Source: Nematopogon swammerdamellus
Lineage: Eukaryota > Arthropoda > Insecta > Lepidoptera > Adelidae
Assembly: GCA_946902875.1 (NCBI GenBank)
Contig: OX336343.1
Span: 13,761,361-13,825,360, forward strand
Length of the DNA: 64,000 nt
Reading direction: 5' to 3'
Translations under genes and position numbers: made by a program
The notes under the pieces: generated by a model
Told to the model about the DNA's origin: nothing
Database searches by the model: none
Seen by the model: the letters and a program-made list of their open reading frames with translations, nothing else
In this document: positions 20,101-32,017 of the stretch, in pieces
Layout of the letters: each line of letters opens with the position of its first letter
Position numbering within the stretch: position 1 is the first letter of the stretch

Positions 20101-23100
20101 ATATGAGTCAGCACTGTCAGTAGTTCTTCATACGTCAACAATTGATTGCCGATAACGCGATATAAATGTGTTTTCACACTCTTTACGTTGGCCTCCCAGA
20201 TACCCCCAAAATGCGGGGCGCGCGGTGGGTTCATTTTCCACTCAATTCTATGTTCAGTCAATTCCTGAGACAGCGAAGCGTTGTAACCTTCTGATGCAAT
20301 AAAGGCATAAAGATCGTTTAGATAGGATTTCGCGCCTATAAAATTAGTACCATTGTCAGAATACATACAGGCAACAGGTCCTCTACGAGCTAAAAAACGC
20401 TTGAATGCATTCATGAATGCTTCGGTACTCAAGTCAGAGGCTACCTCAATATGAATTGCGCGAGTAGTTAGACAAACAAATAGGCAAATGTAAGCCTTTT
20501 GGCTACGAATGCCGCGTCTGCGTGTGAGAGTAATGTCTAACGGACCGGCATAGTCCACTCCAGTGTGCGTATAGGCTTTCGTCTCCTGAACGCGCGCAGC
20601 TGGAAGATCACCCATGAACGGAAAACTAAATTTGGGATTCAATTTGTAACAGAAGTTACACTTGTGTACACGGTGACGCACAATGCATCTAGCGGAGAGA
20701 ATCCAAAATTTCTGGCGTAAGATGGACATCAGCAAATGTGGTCCGGTATGACAATTTTTGCGGTGGTAGTGATCTATGATAAGATCAATGACATGGCCAT
20801 TAGAAGGTAATAAGATGGGATGTTTGTGTTCGTAACCTATGTCCGCATTGTTGAGCCTGCCTCCCACTCTCATGATACCGTCACTAACGAATGGAGCCAG
20901 CTTGCGTAACGTGGGTGAGCACAGCTTTCCTTGGTCCAGTTTTGATTTGTCTTCACCAAAATGAACGCCCTGCACCTGACGTATGATAGCATTTTCAGCG
21001 AAGTCCAGATCAGATGTGGATATGTATTTTGTGCGCGGTAGTTTTTGTGCAAAACGGAGCACATAGACTACAATGCGAAGAAGTTTCGACCAGGAAGAGA
21101 CTCTGGAGGCGAGCCCAATGAACATGGGTGGTTCAATCGACGAGACGGGAAGTGAGATCTTCTTCTCTTCTGGAACTGTTTCCAATACTGATGGTGAGAA
21201 CGGCTGGATAGGCCACGACGACGGATGGCTTTGGGCCCACGGTGGGCCATGAAACCAGAGCGGATGGTTGATTAGTTGAGCAGGCGTTAGCCCACGCGAT
21301 AAACAATCGCTAGGATTTTCGATACCAGGAATGTGATAAAATGATTGACTAGGTATATTTTCCTGAATCTGAGCAACGCGGTTGGCGATGAATGTCTGCC
21401 AGCGGTGCGGCGATGAATGGATCCAGCTGAGAGCTACAGTGGAATCGCAAAACGCCAGAACTTGTTCAATTTTATGACGCGGCGAATACGTGAGCACGAC
21501 CTTGTGCATCAGTTTCGATAGAAGCACAGCGGCACATAGCTCTAGGCGCGCCAGGCTCACGATCTTTAGCGGTGCGACTTTGGACTTGGCGCATAATAGA
21601 CGCATGCCGTTCGATTCCGGTGTAGAGACGTGTACGTACACAACGGCTCCGTAAGCCTTCTCACTCGCGTCTGCGAACCCTACCAAGCAAATCGTTGACA
21701 TTGAAGTCACCCCTAGATGTCGTGGGATGGAAATATTTTCCAAGAGTGGCAACTCCGTTACAAAATGTGTCCAAGTAGTTTGAACTGATGGTGGAGGTAT
21801 GTCATCCCAGTCCAGTTTGCTAAGCCATAAGGACTTTATCAGTAATTTGGCGAAAAGAATTACTGGAGCTACTATGCCCATAATGTCCCAAAGTCGTGCT
21901 ACTGCCGACAATATTACACGTTTGGTGCATTGTGGATCGACTTGATGTATTTTGAAACAGAAGGTATCAGCTGCGGGTAGCCACTGCATGCCGAGAATCT
22001 TCAAACTACTATCCTCTGTGAAGTCAACTGTCGCTGGTGAGTGTAACGAATCAGGTAAGTGCGACAATAGCTCCTGCGAATTACTCGACCATTTGAGCAG
22101 GTCAAAACCTCCGGCTTTAAATAGCGCTAAGAGCTGGTGCACCAACTTCAAGGATTCCGGGAGGCTGTCCACGCTCGTAACGACGTCGTCCATGTAGACG
22201 TCCCGCTGCACGACGGCAGACGCGAGAGGAAACCTGTTTTGCTCATCTGTCGCGAGTTGACGTAACACACGCAGAGCTAGGTATGGACTGCATCTTAGTC
22301 CAAACGCAACGCGGTTGAATTCGTAGGTGCTTATCGGATCATTGCGGTCAAATCGGAAAAGAATGCGTTGAAATCGGCGGTGTTGTGCACAAACCCCTAT
22401 TTGTAAGTACATCTGTCGTACGTCTGCGCACAATGCATATTGGTATAAGCGAACGTTTAATAAAACTACAAAAAGATCAGCCTGTAGGTTAGGCCCAGCG
22501 TGCAGAATATCATTCAGTGATAATGCGGTATCAGTTTTAGAACTGGCGTCTAAAACTACACGGAGTTTGGTCGTCGATTTATCTTCTCGTACGACTCCGT
22601 GGTGCGGGATGTGGTAGCTTGCTTCCTGCTCGAGCATGGTCGAGACAGGAGACAAATAACCTTTGTCGAGGTATTCTTGTATCACTCCATTATAGCTTTT
22701 GCGAAGTTCAGATGAGGAATCTATTTTCCTCTCTAAAGATAAAAACCTACGTCGAGCGACGGCTCTGGAGTCGCCTAATGCTGACGGATTCTTCTTAAAT
22801 GGTAAGGACACAGTATAGCGACCCTCACTGTCGCGCTCAGTAGTGGAATAAAAAATAGATTCACACTCACGATCATCTGGGCTGTAAAATACTTGATGTT
22901 TAATTTCTTCTAACTCCCAAAATTTGTGAAGTAATGTTTCCACAGAGCCTTCACCTACAATGCAGAAGTTATGCGACTCCAAGCCATCATGACTGTCCCT
23001 TGCGGTAGGTATGTCACCCATCAGAATGTAGCCTAAACTTGTTTCAATAGCAGGCGGAACCGAAGGCGGCCCAGCCACGCGACCAGCCAGCAACAGGTGC

Positions 23101-24164
23101 GGAAATAATTTTGCTCCTATTAGGATTTCAATATTACCAGGAATGTACCAACTATCGTCCGCCATAGGTATACCATCTAGGTGACGTAGTTGCGACGGAT
23201 CGACACACGATGTCGGCAATTTATCCGTTATGCAGTCGACTATAAGCGGTTCTATTGTAAAGTGTATGTCTGTTTGCACGCGCGATCGAATCGTCACCAC
23301 CGTATATCCACGAACCTTATTTGCGTTCCCACCGACTCCCTTTATGACCGAATCATAAAGTGGGAAAATTTGCAAATTTAATTTTTTGCAACACGCGGTA
23401 GTGATAAGATGATTTTGCGAAGCATTATCAATCAGACAGCGCACTGTATGACGACCCCCAACATTATCAATTATTTTTACTTGAGCGGTTGCTAATAACA
23501 CGGTAGAACGTGAATTATCATGCGACACATTACACAGTCCGAGACGCTCAGCGCCATCTGTCGACGAAGTAGCGAGATGCACTGACTTCGAAGGTTGTGT
23601 TAGGTGGGATTCCAGCGATTGATTGGAATGCGGTTGCGGTGCGGAGGCGACAGGGTGGGGGCCGAGAGCGATGGAAGACGAGTCCATCATTGTGCCGAAC
23701 GCACAATTAATGTTGTCTGAATTTTCGCGGGATTGATTTTGCGGCTTCTTATCTTCAAAATGAAGGAGCGTGTGGTGTTTAGAGCCGCAACGCTGGCATA
23801 AGTGTGTCGAGTTACAGGAAGAAAATTTATGTTTAATACTTAAGCAATTAACGCACGCTGAGTGCTTTTTTACTAAGTCATATCTGTGTTTAGGATCCAA
23901 CTGAATGAATGCTGGACACTTGAATAAATGTTCATGACCAGAACTCTTGCACACTTTGCATTGGGCGTTTATGTCTGATGTGTTTGCAGTAAGTAGCGTT
24001 CGTGTGGGACCGGTATGTTTGAAGTTTGGTTTAAACCCAGCGGCAGCGGGCTGGCCGCGGGATGCCTGCGTTTGAGTGGCAGATGTAGGTGTAGTTTTGC
24101 AAGTACGCTCTAATATTTTTACCTGCTCGTTTATGAATTTTACGAAACTTTCGTATGTCGGCAA
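20085..24164 (-). CDS. BEL/Pao pol polyprotein (most of it)
   Basis: 1359 codons without a stop. Order, N to C: zinc-knuckle region (CKVCKSSGHEHLFKCPAF, then CVNCLSIKHKFSSC and CQRCGSKHH, about residues 60-135); a retropepsin-like protease around residue 240 (RCLIDNASQNHLI, where the usual D-S/T-G is D-N-A, an atypical active-site triplet); reverse transcriptase (RVVLDASSK, DVRQMYLQI, YMDDVVTS); RNase H region (VGFADASEKAYGAV, AFCDSTVALSWI); integrase zinc finger (HYHRKNCHTG...CNFC) and core (THTGVDYAGPLD, SDNGTNFIGA, GGIWEANVKSVK). The protein would cut itself, copy its RNA and integrate the cDNA. It ends after TVLTHI at about 20100 where foreign sequence enters, and the last few residues and stop come from the insert. 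Confidence 0.96.
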   Translation of the reverse strand: MPTYESFVKFINEQVKILERTCKTTPTSATQTQASRGQPAAAGFKPNFKHTGPTRTLLTANTSDINAQCKVCKSSGHEHLFKCPAFIQLDPKHRYDLVKKHSACVNCLSIKHKFSSCNSTHLCQRCGSKHHTLLHFEDKKPQNQSRENSDNINCAFGTMMDSSSIALGPHPVASAPQPHSNQSLESHLTQPSKSVHLATSSTDGAERLGLCNVSHDNSRSTVLLATAQVKIIDNVGGRHTVRCLIDNASQNHLITTACCKKLNLQIFPLYDSVIKGVGGNANKVRGYTVVTIRSRVQTDIHFTIEPLIVDCITDKLPTSCVDPSQLRHLDGIPMADDSWYIPGNIEILIGAKLFPHLLLAGRVAGPPSVPPAIETSLGYILMGDIPTARDSHDGLESHNFCIVGEGSVETLLHKFWELEEIKHQVFYSPDDRECESIFYSTTERDSEGRYTVSLPFKKNPSALGDSRAVARRRFLSLERKIDSSSELRKSYNGVIQEYLDKGYLSPVSTMLEQEASYHIPHHGVVREDKSTTKLRVVLDASSKTDTALSLNDILHAGPNLQADLFVVLLNVRLYQYALCADVRQMYLQIGVCAQHRRFQRILFRFDRNDPISTYEFNRVAFGLRCSPYLALRVLRQLATDEQNRFPLASAVVQRDVYMDDVVTSVDSLPESLKLVHQLLALFKAGGFDLLKWSSNSQELLSHLPDSLHSPATVDFTEDSSLKILGMQWLPAADTFCFKIHQVDPQCTKRVILSAVARLWDIMGIVAPVILFAKLLIKSLWLSKLDWDDIPPPSVQTTWTHFVTELPLLENISIPRHLGVTSMSTICLVGFADASEKAYGAVVYVHVSTPESNGMRLLCAKSKVAPLKIVSLARLELCAAVLLSKLMHKVVLTYSPRHKIEQVLAFCDSTVALSWIHSSPHRWQTFIANRVAQIQENIPSQSFYHIPGIENPSDCLSRGLTPAQLINHPLWFHGPPWAQSHPSSWPIQPFSPSVLETVPEEKKISLPVSSIEPPMFIGLASRVSSWSKLLRIVVYVLRFAQKLPRTKYISTSDLDFAENAIIRQVQGVHFGEDKSKLDQGKLCSPTLRKLAPFVSDGIMRVGGRLNNADIGYEHKHPILLPSNGHVIDLIIDHYHRKNCHTGPHLLMSILRQKFWILSARCIVRHRVHKCNFCYKLNPKFSFPFMGDLPAARVQETKAYTHTGVDYAGPLDITLTRRRGIRSQKAYICLFVCLTTRAIHIEVASDLSTEAFMNAFKRFLARRGPVACMYSDNGTNFIGAKSYLNDLYAFIASEGYNASLSQELTEHRIEWKMNPPRAPHFGGIWEANVKSVKTHLYRVIGNQLLTYEELLTVLTHIQLNG

Positions 24165-24250
24165 ATCGGACCCACGTACGGAAGTCTCAAAAGCGCGTGC
24201 AGTTTCAACATCAATCTTTTTTAGCGCGGTGTGAAGAAAAATAAAATCAG

Positions 24251-24964
24251 TTAAACTTTGATATCAAGTTGTTTTAAAGCGGCCACTGCACTTGAAAATT
24301 TGTCAATAAAGACACTCAGGCTCTGCGGAGTTAAAGCGGTAATATTTCTAAGTTCTATTATTTGGTTTAGGTATACACTGGCAAGAGCGCGTTTGTCCTG
24401 GTAACGACTGATGAGTGCGTTCCAGATTATCTGATAGTTAGCAGCGGTCGGTATGATTCCAGCACAAACGGAGGCAGCTTTACCCTCCAACTTGCTTACG
24501 AGGTAGTGCACTCGGTCTGTGTCGGATAAGTCCGGGTTATTATGTATGGACGATTGGAAACATTCATAGAATATTGTCCACTTGTGTGGATCCTCACCAT
24601 TAAATGTGGGAATTTGAATTGGTGGCAATTTAGGTCCCTGTTTTGAACTAGTGTGTTTTCCTTCACTTTTCTTTGACAATATCATGGTACTTGTACGCTT
24701 TATACGGCAGTATAAGTCCTCGAATGCGGTCCACGGTTGGAAATTAGGTTCGAAATCCTTATTCAATTTTATTTGAATTTCATTTATTTCTTCTAACACT
24801 ATTGTGTATTCATTTCTGATAGAATCTATAGTTTCACAGGCCGCTAAGAAGTCTTCCTGAACATCTCTATTTTCAATAGCATTTTTCGACGACTTATAAA
24901 TTAATTGTATGCGTGCGAACATTGTTTCGCGTTTTGATTCCAAAATCTTCAACCTCGCTGCCAT
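24251..24964 (-). CDS. BEL/Pao gag, frameshifted from pol
   Basis: 237 codons starting at ATG 24962-24964, 131 bp inside the 5' LTR edge. An N-terminal coiled-coil-like part is followed by LPPIQIPTFNGEDPHKWTIF, then VHYLVSKLEGKAASV and a FIDKFSSAVAALKQL segment. This is the conserved BEL/Pao capsid region (DUF1759-like). The frame stops at 24251. The homologous continuation (LTDFIFLHTALKKID..TARAFE) is in the neighbouring frame directly downstream and runs into the pol ORF. This is a one-base frameshift in the middle of a conserved gag segment, not at the gag-pol border, so it is probably a mutation rather than a programmed slip site. Confidence 0.92.
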   Translation of the reverse strand: MAARLKILESKRETMFARIQLIYKSSKNAIENRDVQEDFLAACETIDSIRNEYTIVLEEINEIQIKLNKDFEPNFQPWTAFEDLYCRIKRTSTMILSKKSEGKHTSSKQGPKLPPIQIPTFNGEDPHKWTIFYECFQSSIHNNPDLSDTDRVHYLVSKLEGKAASVCAGIIPTAANYQIIWNALISRYQDKRALASVYLNQIIELRNITALTPQSLSVFIDKFSSAVAALKQLDIKV

Positions 24965-25079
24965 TGTAGAATTGACCGAAGATAAAAGGAGTGAGCAAAT
25001 TTCAATAAATGCACTAAAGAGAGCGGCTCATAGACAATGTCACCACTGATAACCATGCAGGTATGCGGATCAGATTTTA

Positions 25080-25091
25080 CTCGAAGGACCA
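25080..25091 (-). promoter_or_regulatory. Primer-binding region of BEL/Pao element 1
   Basis: Four bases inside the 5' LTR, the element strand reads TGGTCCTTCGAG. TGG pairs with the CCA end of a tRNA. The same TGGTCCTTCGA sits inside the terminal repeat of the second BEL/Pao element (55709-55726), which supports its role. The matching tRNA is not identified. Confidence 0.6.
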
Positions 25092-25095
25092 CTAA

Positions 25096-25762
25096 TAAAA
25101 GCGCCTAGGTCCGATGCGGGGAGAGAGAACGGCCACACCCTGAAGGGGTGAGGCCTGCGAACCTCGGCGGGCGGTATGAAAGAAAAAAAAGTATGCGGGT
25201 GTTCAAAAAATCGTATAGTCAAATAAAAATGGGTGCACACTTCACCGGCGAGGAGTGATGGTTCCTGCGGCTGTGGGCGATATGACAAGCCGCAGGATGG
25301 ATAGGAAGAACCACCAACCTTTGCAGTGCGAGGCGGACGAGCGCAGGCGGCACACAGTAACGCAGCAAGCGTCGCACGCGGCTCGACGGACAGACGAATA
25401 TGTTGCAAGCCAGCGACGAGGCGGACGAGAGCGGGCGAAGATCCGCAGCAGCCAGGTGTGCAAGGAGCTCCAGAATTCTTCGGGTTAATTGCGTTGCGGA
25501 AAAAAAGTGTTTCTTGCTTGAAGATGAAGACGCGAGGAGAAAAAAAAAAGCGAGCGAGCGAGGGCAGTCCGCCGGTCGATCCGTCAGTTGATCTTTTTCT
25601 TTTTCGCGGCTTGGATGCTAGTCCCTCTCTTGGTATTGCCAGATGGTTGGTGGCAAAGGAAATGTAGTGGAAAGGGATGGAAGCTGTATGCCGTGTCACC
25701 CATTCTTAGAGATTAATATCACGGAGATTAATATTTGTACTTATAAGTAATTGGCGCGAGCA
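25096..25762 (-). repeat. 5' LTR of BEL/Pao element 1
   Basis: 667 bp and the partner of 10465-11131. It begins TGCTCGCGCC on the minus strand and is followed outside by ATAAA (25763-25767), the target duplication. Confidence 0.97.
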
Positions 25763-25857
25763 ATAAACATATAATTTTTTTTTGCGTAACGTGTTTATTT
25801 GAGTTTGTATGTAACCCTCGCGAAGTTAATGACATGACTAACAAAACACCTTATATA
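25763..25857. mobile_element. Palindromic MITE (type B), right arm
   Basis: The reverse complement of its end reads TTATATAAGGTGTTTTGTTA, then GTCATGTCATTAACTTCGCG and CAAACTCAAATAAACACG. This matches the left arm at 10155-10250 with roughly one mismatch in ten. The MITE ends at TATA on both sides. Confidence 0.88.
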
Positions 25858-27392
<1,535 letters not shown>

Positions 27393-27440
27393 TGTAAAGT
27401 CGGTTTACGGACGATAGTTTTACGTGATGACGTCATAAAG
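27393..27440 (+). repeat. Fragment of CRE-bearing dispersed repeat
   Basis: TGTAAAGTCGGTTTACGGAC, then GATAGTTTTACGTGATGACG, then TCAT. The same head begins the fuller copies at 29555 and 57832 and the partial copy at 55968. It contains the palindrome TGACGTCA at 27428-27435. Confidence 0.8.
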
Positions 27441-27585
27441 TATATAAAGTACGAAGTCAGATACAAAATCAGTTTATAATACTTTATCGTGCTTAGAAGT
27501 TTAATTCTTAAATCGCAAATGTGAGTACTTTAAAAACTAATAATATTAAGAAAAGCTGTCAGACTGACAGGGGGTAACATTTTTT
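27441..27585. other. Unassigned
   Basis: AT-rich sequence with nothing recognised. Confidence 0.3.
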
Positions 27586-28210
27586 TATGAAAATAAAAAA
27601 AAATGAAAATTTTATAAAACCGGTTACCCGACCCCGACAGCCTCGGCAGTGGATTACCGGCGACACCGCCTCAGCGCCTCACCACCCCGCTGTGTCAGAG
27701 GAGGGACAAGTGACGTCGCGCGTCCCAGTCAACACGCCTCGCCCTCCTCGCGGTGTGGCCGGATCCAGTGACAAGACCTGCTGCTTCTTTCGCAACCAGC
27801 GCACCTAATCCACCACGGTTCGCTGATCCATCGCCCGCGTCTGGCGGGGAGGATGACGAACCAGGGACACGCCCCGCCACACCAGCTACGACGGGACGAA
27901 GTCCGCCGCCACCGGTTAGCTTGGGGCTATCGCGGCCCTATGTCGCGCTTGCAGCCTCCGCTACCGGTGCAGCGCCGTGCGCAACAGCGACGAACGCAAG
28001 AGGGCCAACAAAGATAGAAGAGCTGTGTGACGTCGCCCCGCAGTCCGACGGATATGGAGCTCTCCGGGATGGGAATGGTGGTGGCCTACGTGTCTAGTAC
28101 CACCACCTATCGCTCGTAGCTTGTCTCGCGTCGTCGTCCCGCGCCATAGCCACGGCCTGCACCCACCGGCGTGCTTGGAGGCCTGCCTCCCGCCGCCGGC
28201 GGATATTAAC
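27586..28210 (+). other. GC-rich island with proline/alanine-rich ORF
   Basis: An abrupt GC-rich block of about 600 bp in AT-rich DNA. The plus-strand ORF at 27753-28097 reads PPRFADPSPASGGEDDEPG and similar low-complexity sequence, ending GNGGGLRV. No domain was recognised. The composition and isolation suggest an inserted retroelement 5' part or ORF1-like piece rather than a host exon, but this is inference. Confidence 0.35.
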
Positions 28211-29221
28211 CGTTTTTATTTAGATTTTTATTAATTTTATGTATTTTTATAAGTATTTGTAGAATATAAAATATGTAAAATTAATTTAAGTAATGATAAA
28301 ACCACACAGCGTACCAAAAAATATACACGGTGTTGCAACCCCAACCGTAAAAACCGAAAGGGGGTGATTCATACATATACACATACATACAAACATACAT
28401 GCATACATACATACATACATACGTACATATACATACATACACATAGAGTAATCAATTTGATTGGGTCCCTGATCAATTTAAATGTAAATAATAACTAATT
28501 AAATGGGTCAAGTACATAAATTTGATTTCAGTTTTAATTTGAGTACACATGCCTAATTAATTCTTATTCACACCTTTAAAAAAAGTATAAGTGTAGGTAC
28601 TAAATTAGATTCCCGTTTTAATTTGAGTAATCAAATAATTTTCGCGCTTTTTATTTGGGTACCTACTTATTTAAGTTTATTTTGGCTTGCGATAATACCT
28701 AATAAATTGCTTAATTAAATATATAATAAATTGAATCACATAAATTTAATGCCTAACCACCCCTGCCTCCGGTCACCCTACCCCCTACCCCACCTCCATC
28801 CTCACCAGCGCACCACACTCGTAAAATTTCAAAACAGATCCAATTATTATATAAACCGACATCTTAAGCGTTCAGCATAATATTTTTCTATATAATTAAA
28901 TACGCAATCCTAAAAAACCTAAACTTTGCTTATCCGATAACTATGAAATTTCCTCTACTTCTAAATCCAGTCTGTGGTTTTGTCAGCTCTGTAATGCTCT
29001 TAAAGATAAAAAACCTTTTAAACTTTAAATCACGACAGGGTCCAATGGCTAAATCTATTTGTCAGACTCGTGGTGTTCGTGAATGGTCCTACGAAGCGGA
29101 AATTAATTTTTTCCAATAACGTCCGCATTAAACGTTAAAATTATTTCATTTTATTATGTACAAGAATTTTAAAGTAACACAAACAAGATTTACTTAATTT
29201 CAAACGAATCGAACAAAAAAC
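28211..29221. other. AT-rich intron sequence with microsatellite
   Basis: A (CATA)n-type tract lies at about 28376-28442. Loose repeats of TTTTAATTTGAGTA occur at about 28530 and 28618. No coding signal was seen. Confidence 0.4.
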
Positions 29222-29270
29222 TACAGTCGAATTGAGAACCTCCTCCTTTTTTTGAAGTCGGTTAAAAATT
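29222..29270 (-). repeat. Head of dispersed GAGAACCTCC repeat
   Basis: Contains CAGTCGAATTGAGAACCTCC, then a T-run and AAGTCGGTTAAAA, as at 1890-1945. Confidence 0.75.
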
Positions 29271-29554
29271 TTATTAGTCTGCTCAAAACTGAACTGGTTT
29301 TGTGCTACAACTTTTAATTTTAAATTTGTATTATTTCATTATTTCGTGAAGCATTTATGAAGAAATGTATCTTCTCACGTTGCATTAAAAATATTTATGA
29401 GCTTCTAAATGATATTATGTATGTAGGTAGGTTTATCGACTAACGGCCGATTTCACTATCTTCAGCTAAATGTTTGCTGCCTGTTAACCCTGTCATATGT
29501 ATGATAAATGTCAAACGTCTAGTAATTAAAAAGAAATTTGAAAAAAAAAATGCA

Positions 29555-29840
29555 GAAAAAAAAATTGGTTGTCTGTAAAGTCGGTTTACGGACGATAGTT
29601 TTACGTGATGACGTGGAATAATAGTAGTACATAGATCAAAGATCAGTAATTTCTATTTCCAGTAGAAAGATTAATCATCTTGTGACTGGCCATCAAAACT
29701 TCTGTTGTCTGCTCTTGACAGTTTTACTTCTTAAGACGTTTCCATGGTAACTTTGAATATCAACGTGACACGCTTTCGTGCGTGCAGCCGGTGCTCATCA
29801 ATTTATAAGAAGTGACGTCGTCACGTCAATAAAAACGTTC
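29555..29840 (+). repeat. CRE-bearing dispersed repeat, long copy
   Basis: About 280 bp closely matching 57832-58160, with an extra insertion in that copy. It starts TTGGTTGTCTGTAAAGTCGG, TTTACGGACGATAGTTTTAC, then GTGATGACGT. Its middle has AGATTAATCATCTTGTGACT. It ends TTTATAAGAAGTGACGTCGT, then CACGTC. Start (TTTTACGTGATGACGT) and end (ACGTCGTCACGT, or ACGTCATCACGTAAAA in a sister copy) are inverse of each other, so it behaves like a short-TIR DNA element. Confidence 0.75.
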
Positions 29841-30035
29841 CGTTTCAAATTAAATCGTTGTAGAACACGAATGTGTAGTTTTAAGAAAATGGAGCCCATG
29901 TGAGAGGGCTTTATTGATTGTGTTGGATTTGGTTGAGCGTTCTCTATCCCTTTCTGACTCTGGGCGCTAAGTGATAGGGAAGATGAGTAGGTACTGATAT
30001 TAACAAATCATTGTTAAAAGCCCTAAAATAGTAAT
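29841..30035. other. Unassigned
   Basis: No feature was recognised. Confidence 0.3.
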
Positions 30036-30252
30036 CCCTCCTAATCATACTTGGTGGTAGGGTTTAACCCGCCCGGGTTGGTACCACCGCACTAAATAGT
30101 TTGTGTTTTTCGACCAGTTCAGTGTAGCGGGCACGATCAAAGGGGGAAGCACTGACATGGCACCTAGTTCACCCGGTGTTATGGGCTGACATCACGGACG
30201 TTGTAGGTGATGTAGCCAACCGAGTCAGTTTCCATAAAAAAAAAAAAACAAA
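30036..30252 (+). mobile_element. SINE, 5'-truncated
   Basis: It starts inside the element (CTTGGTGGTAGGGTTTAACC) and runs to GGGCTGACATCACGGACGTT and TTTCCAT plus poly-A with CAAA repeats. The tRNA/5S head is missing. Confidence 0.9.
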
Positions 30253-32017
30253 CAAACAAAGTAATAATAATAGCACCATAATTAGGTTAATTCGCTTTAT
30301 ATAAACAAATCACCATATAATAATAAGCATAAAATTCATACATAACGTAACGATAATGTTTGATTTCGGTAATTTGGGGAGCCAAATTAAAATCAGAACT
30401 AAGTTAAAAACATTCCGTTCCTCCGCTTCGGTACATAACATAAAGCGAATTATAATGTACCCAACCATTATCGGCATAAAACACAGCCGAGCGATTAAAC
30501 CTGCCTCGCACTTTGTTACTGCCGCACCATTTGCCAAACGTGTCCAACGCCTTATCTGATTCCTGCCTTGAAAGTTCGCCTCAGTGCCATGAGCCTTCAG
30601 AATCATTTTGAGGTTTGCTAATAAATAACGAGTCCTATGTCTATGTATAGTGGTGTAGGTGTAGGTACGTACAGGTGGCAAAAACAGGTGAAACTTTAAA
30701 ATGTGTAACTCTTGTGCATTGTAGGATTTGTTTGTGCCGTCATTACATTTAACTATTTTAATACCTACAAATTACTAACAGAAATAGGAAACTTGAACAA
30801 AAGGGCGTATCCATAGGCCATTAGGCCATCGATAACTTGTTTCCTGGAAAGAAAGGGATGAATTCCTACATATTTTAATCTATTTCTTCATATAAATAAT
30901 AAGCCAAATTGGCATACATAGGTAGGATAGAGATGATGAGAACGTGAGCTGGAAATTTTAAATTTTATTTATAGCTTTGAATTTTGTAAATTTCTTTTAA
31001 CAAGTGGTTATGAAGATATGTTTTCTTTTTCTGTAATATGTAAAATAGTGACATCTATGTACAACCACACGCGATCGTTACTAACGTGTTATTTATTAGG
31101 GAAATTTAGAAAATGGAATAAATATGTTTGTTAAAGTAAAATTATTTTACATTCTCATTACGAACTTGTCAAACCTTACACACTCGCTCTATTGGGTGGA
31201 ATAATTAATCGCTATAAAGATACTTCAGTATATTCTAGCTTCGCTAATAACTAGTTTTGTAAGCATTCATGAACATTAATAACGATAAATTACTCGAGTT
31301 GCGTAACAGCGTACAAGTTTGAAAGGTATGGAATTTATATATTTATATGTTTGGTATATATTTGGCAATACTCGTGAGCACGGACTAAATGACGACGAGG
31401 ACATCTCAATAGGTAAAACACCGGTAGATAGGTATGTACATACATAAATATCAAAATACACACAGTTCGGAAAATGTGAACACAGCTCTCTTCTCCATAT
31501 GTTTTGTATGACGACGAGAGCTCCATAAACATACCTCATACTACATTCACTCGTTATAATCGTTAGGAGCGAGTATAAATCAATATTATGTGCTTATTTG
31601 GTTGTTAGATAATATTTATATTTATTTGTATTTTTATAACCAAATATAAGAGCGATTAGGTACATAGGTAATTAGGCAGAAGAATTTTTACATTTGACGC
31701 ACAGATCTTCAAAGATCTATCTATAGAATATGTACTAATTTTACACATACGTTAATGATTGTAGTTGTAGACGTTAGGAGCAGTATTACCACACCACATT
31801 ATAAGGTAGACCACTAACATGTTTATCTTGCTAGGCCGAGCTCCGATAGAAGAATAATATGAAGATGAAAATGTTTCCCCTTATCAATGAGTACCTACAC
31901 GTGGCAAAAAAACCTAACATGCGAGCGCGTACTCAGGATACTTTACGCGAACAGCGCGAGGGTAGACAAGACAGGCCTTTACTCTTAAATTCGAAAATAG
32001 AAATAAAATAAAATAAA
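30253..32017. other. Unassigned AT-rich intron sequence
   Basis: A minus-strand frame at 30310-30681 (123 codons) has no recognisable domain. The rest is AT-rich without repeats that I can place. Confidence 0.35.

Larger units (their letters stand above)
10465..25762 (-). mobile_element. BEL/Pao LTR retrotransposon with nested insertions
   Basis: A complete element lying antisense in the host intron. In its own direction it has a 5' LTR (25096-25762), a primer-binding region TGGTCCTTCGAG (25080-25091), gag (from 24964), pol (to 20085), the split integrase end (11758-11316), a purine-rich tract AAGGCCGGGAGCA (11132-11144), and a 3' LTR (10465-11131). The LTRs start TG and end TTTTA, and the element is flanked by the 5-bp direct repeat ATAAA. 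About 8.3 kb of foreign DNA (11761-20100) sits in the integrase. Without it the element would be about 7 kb, a normal BEL/Pao size. Confidence 0.95.

Noticed and set aside
31276..31539. Minus frame with LCSHF that might be the second THAP exon
   Set aside because: Spacing is C-x-H, not C-x2-H, and neither frame nor splice phase fits the exon at 34777.
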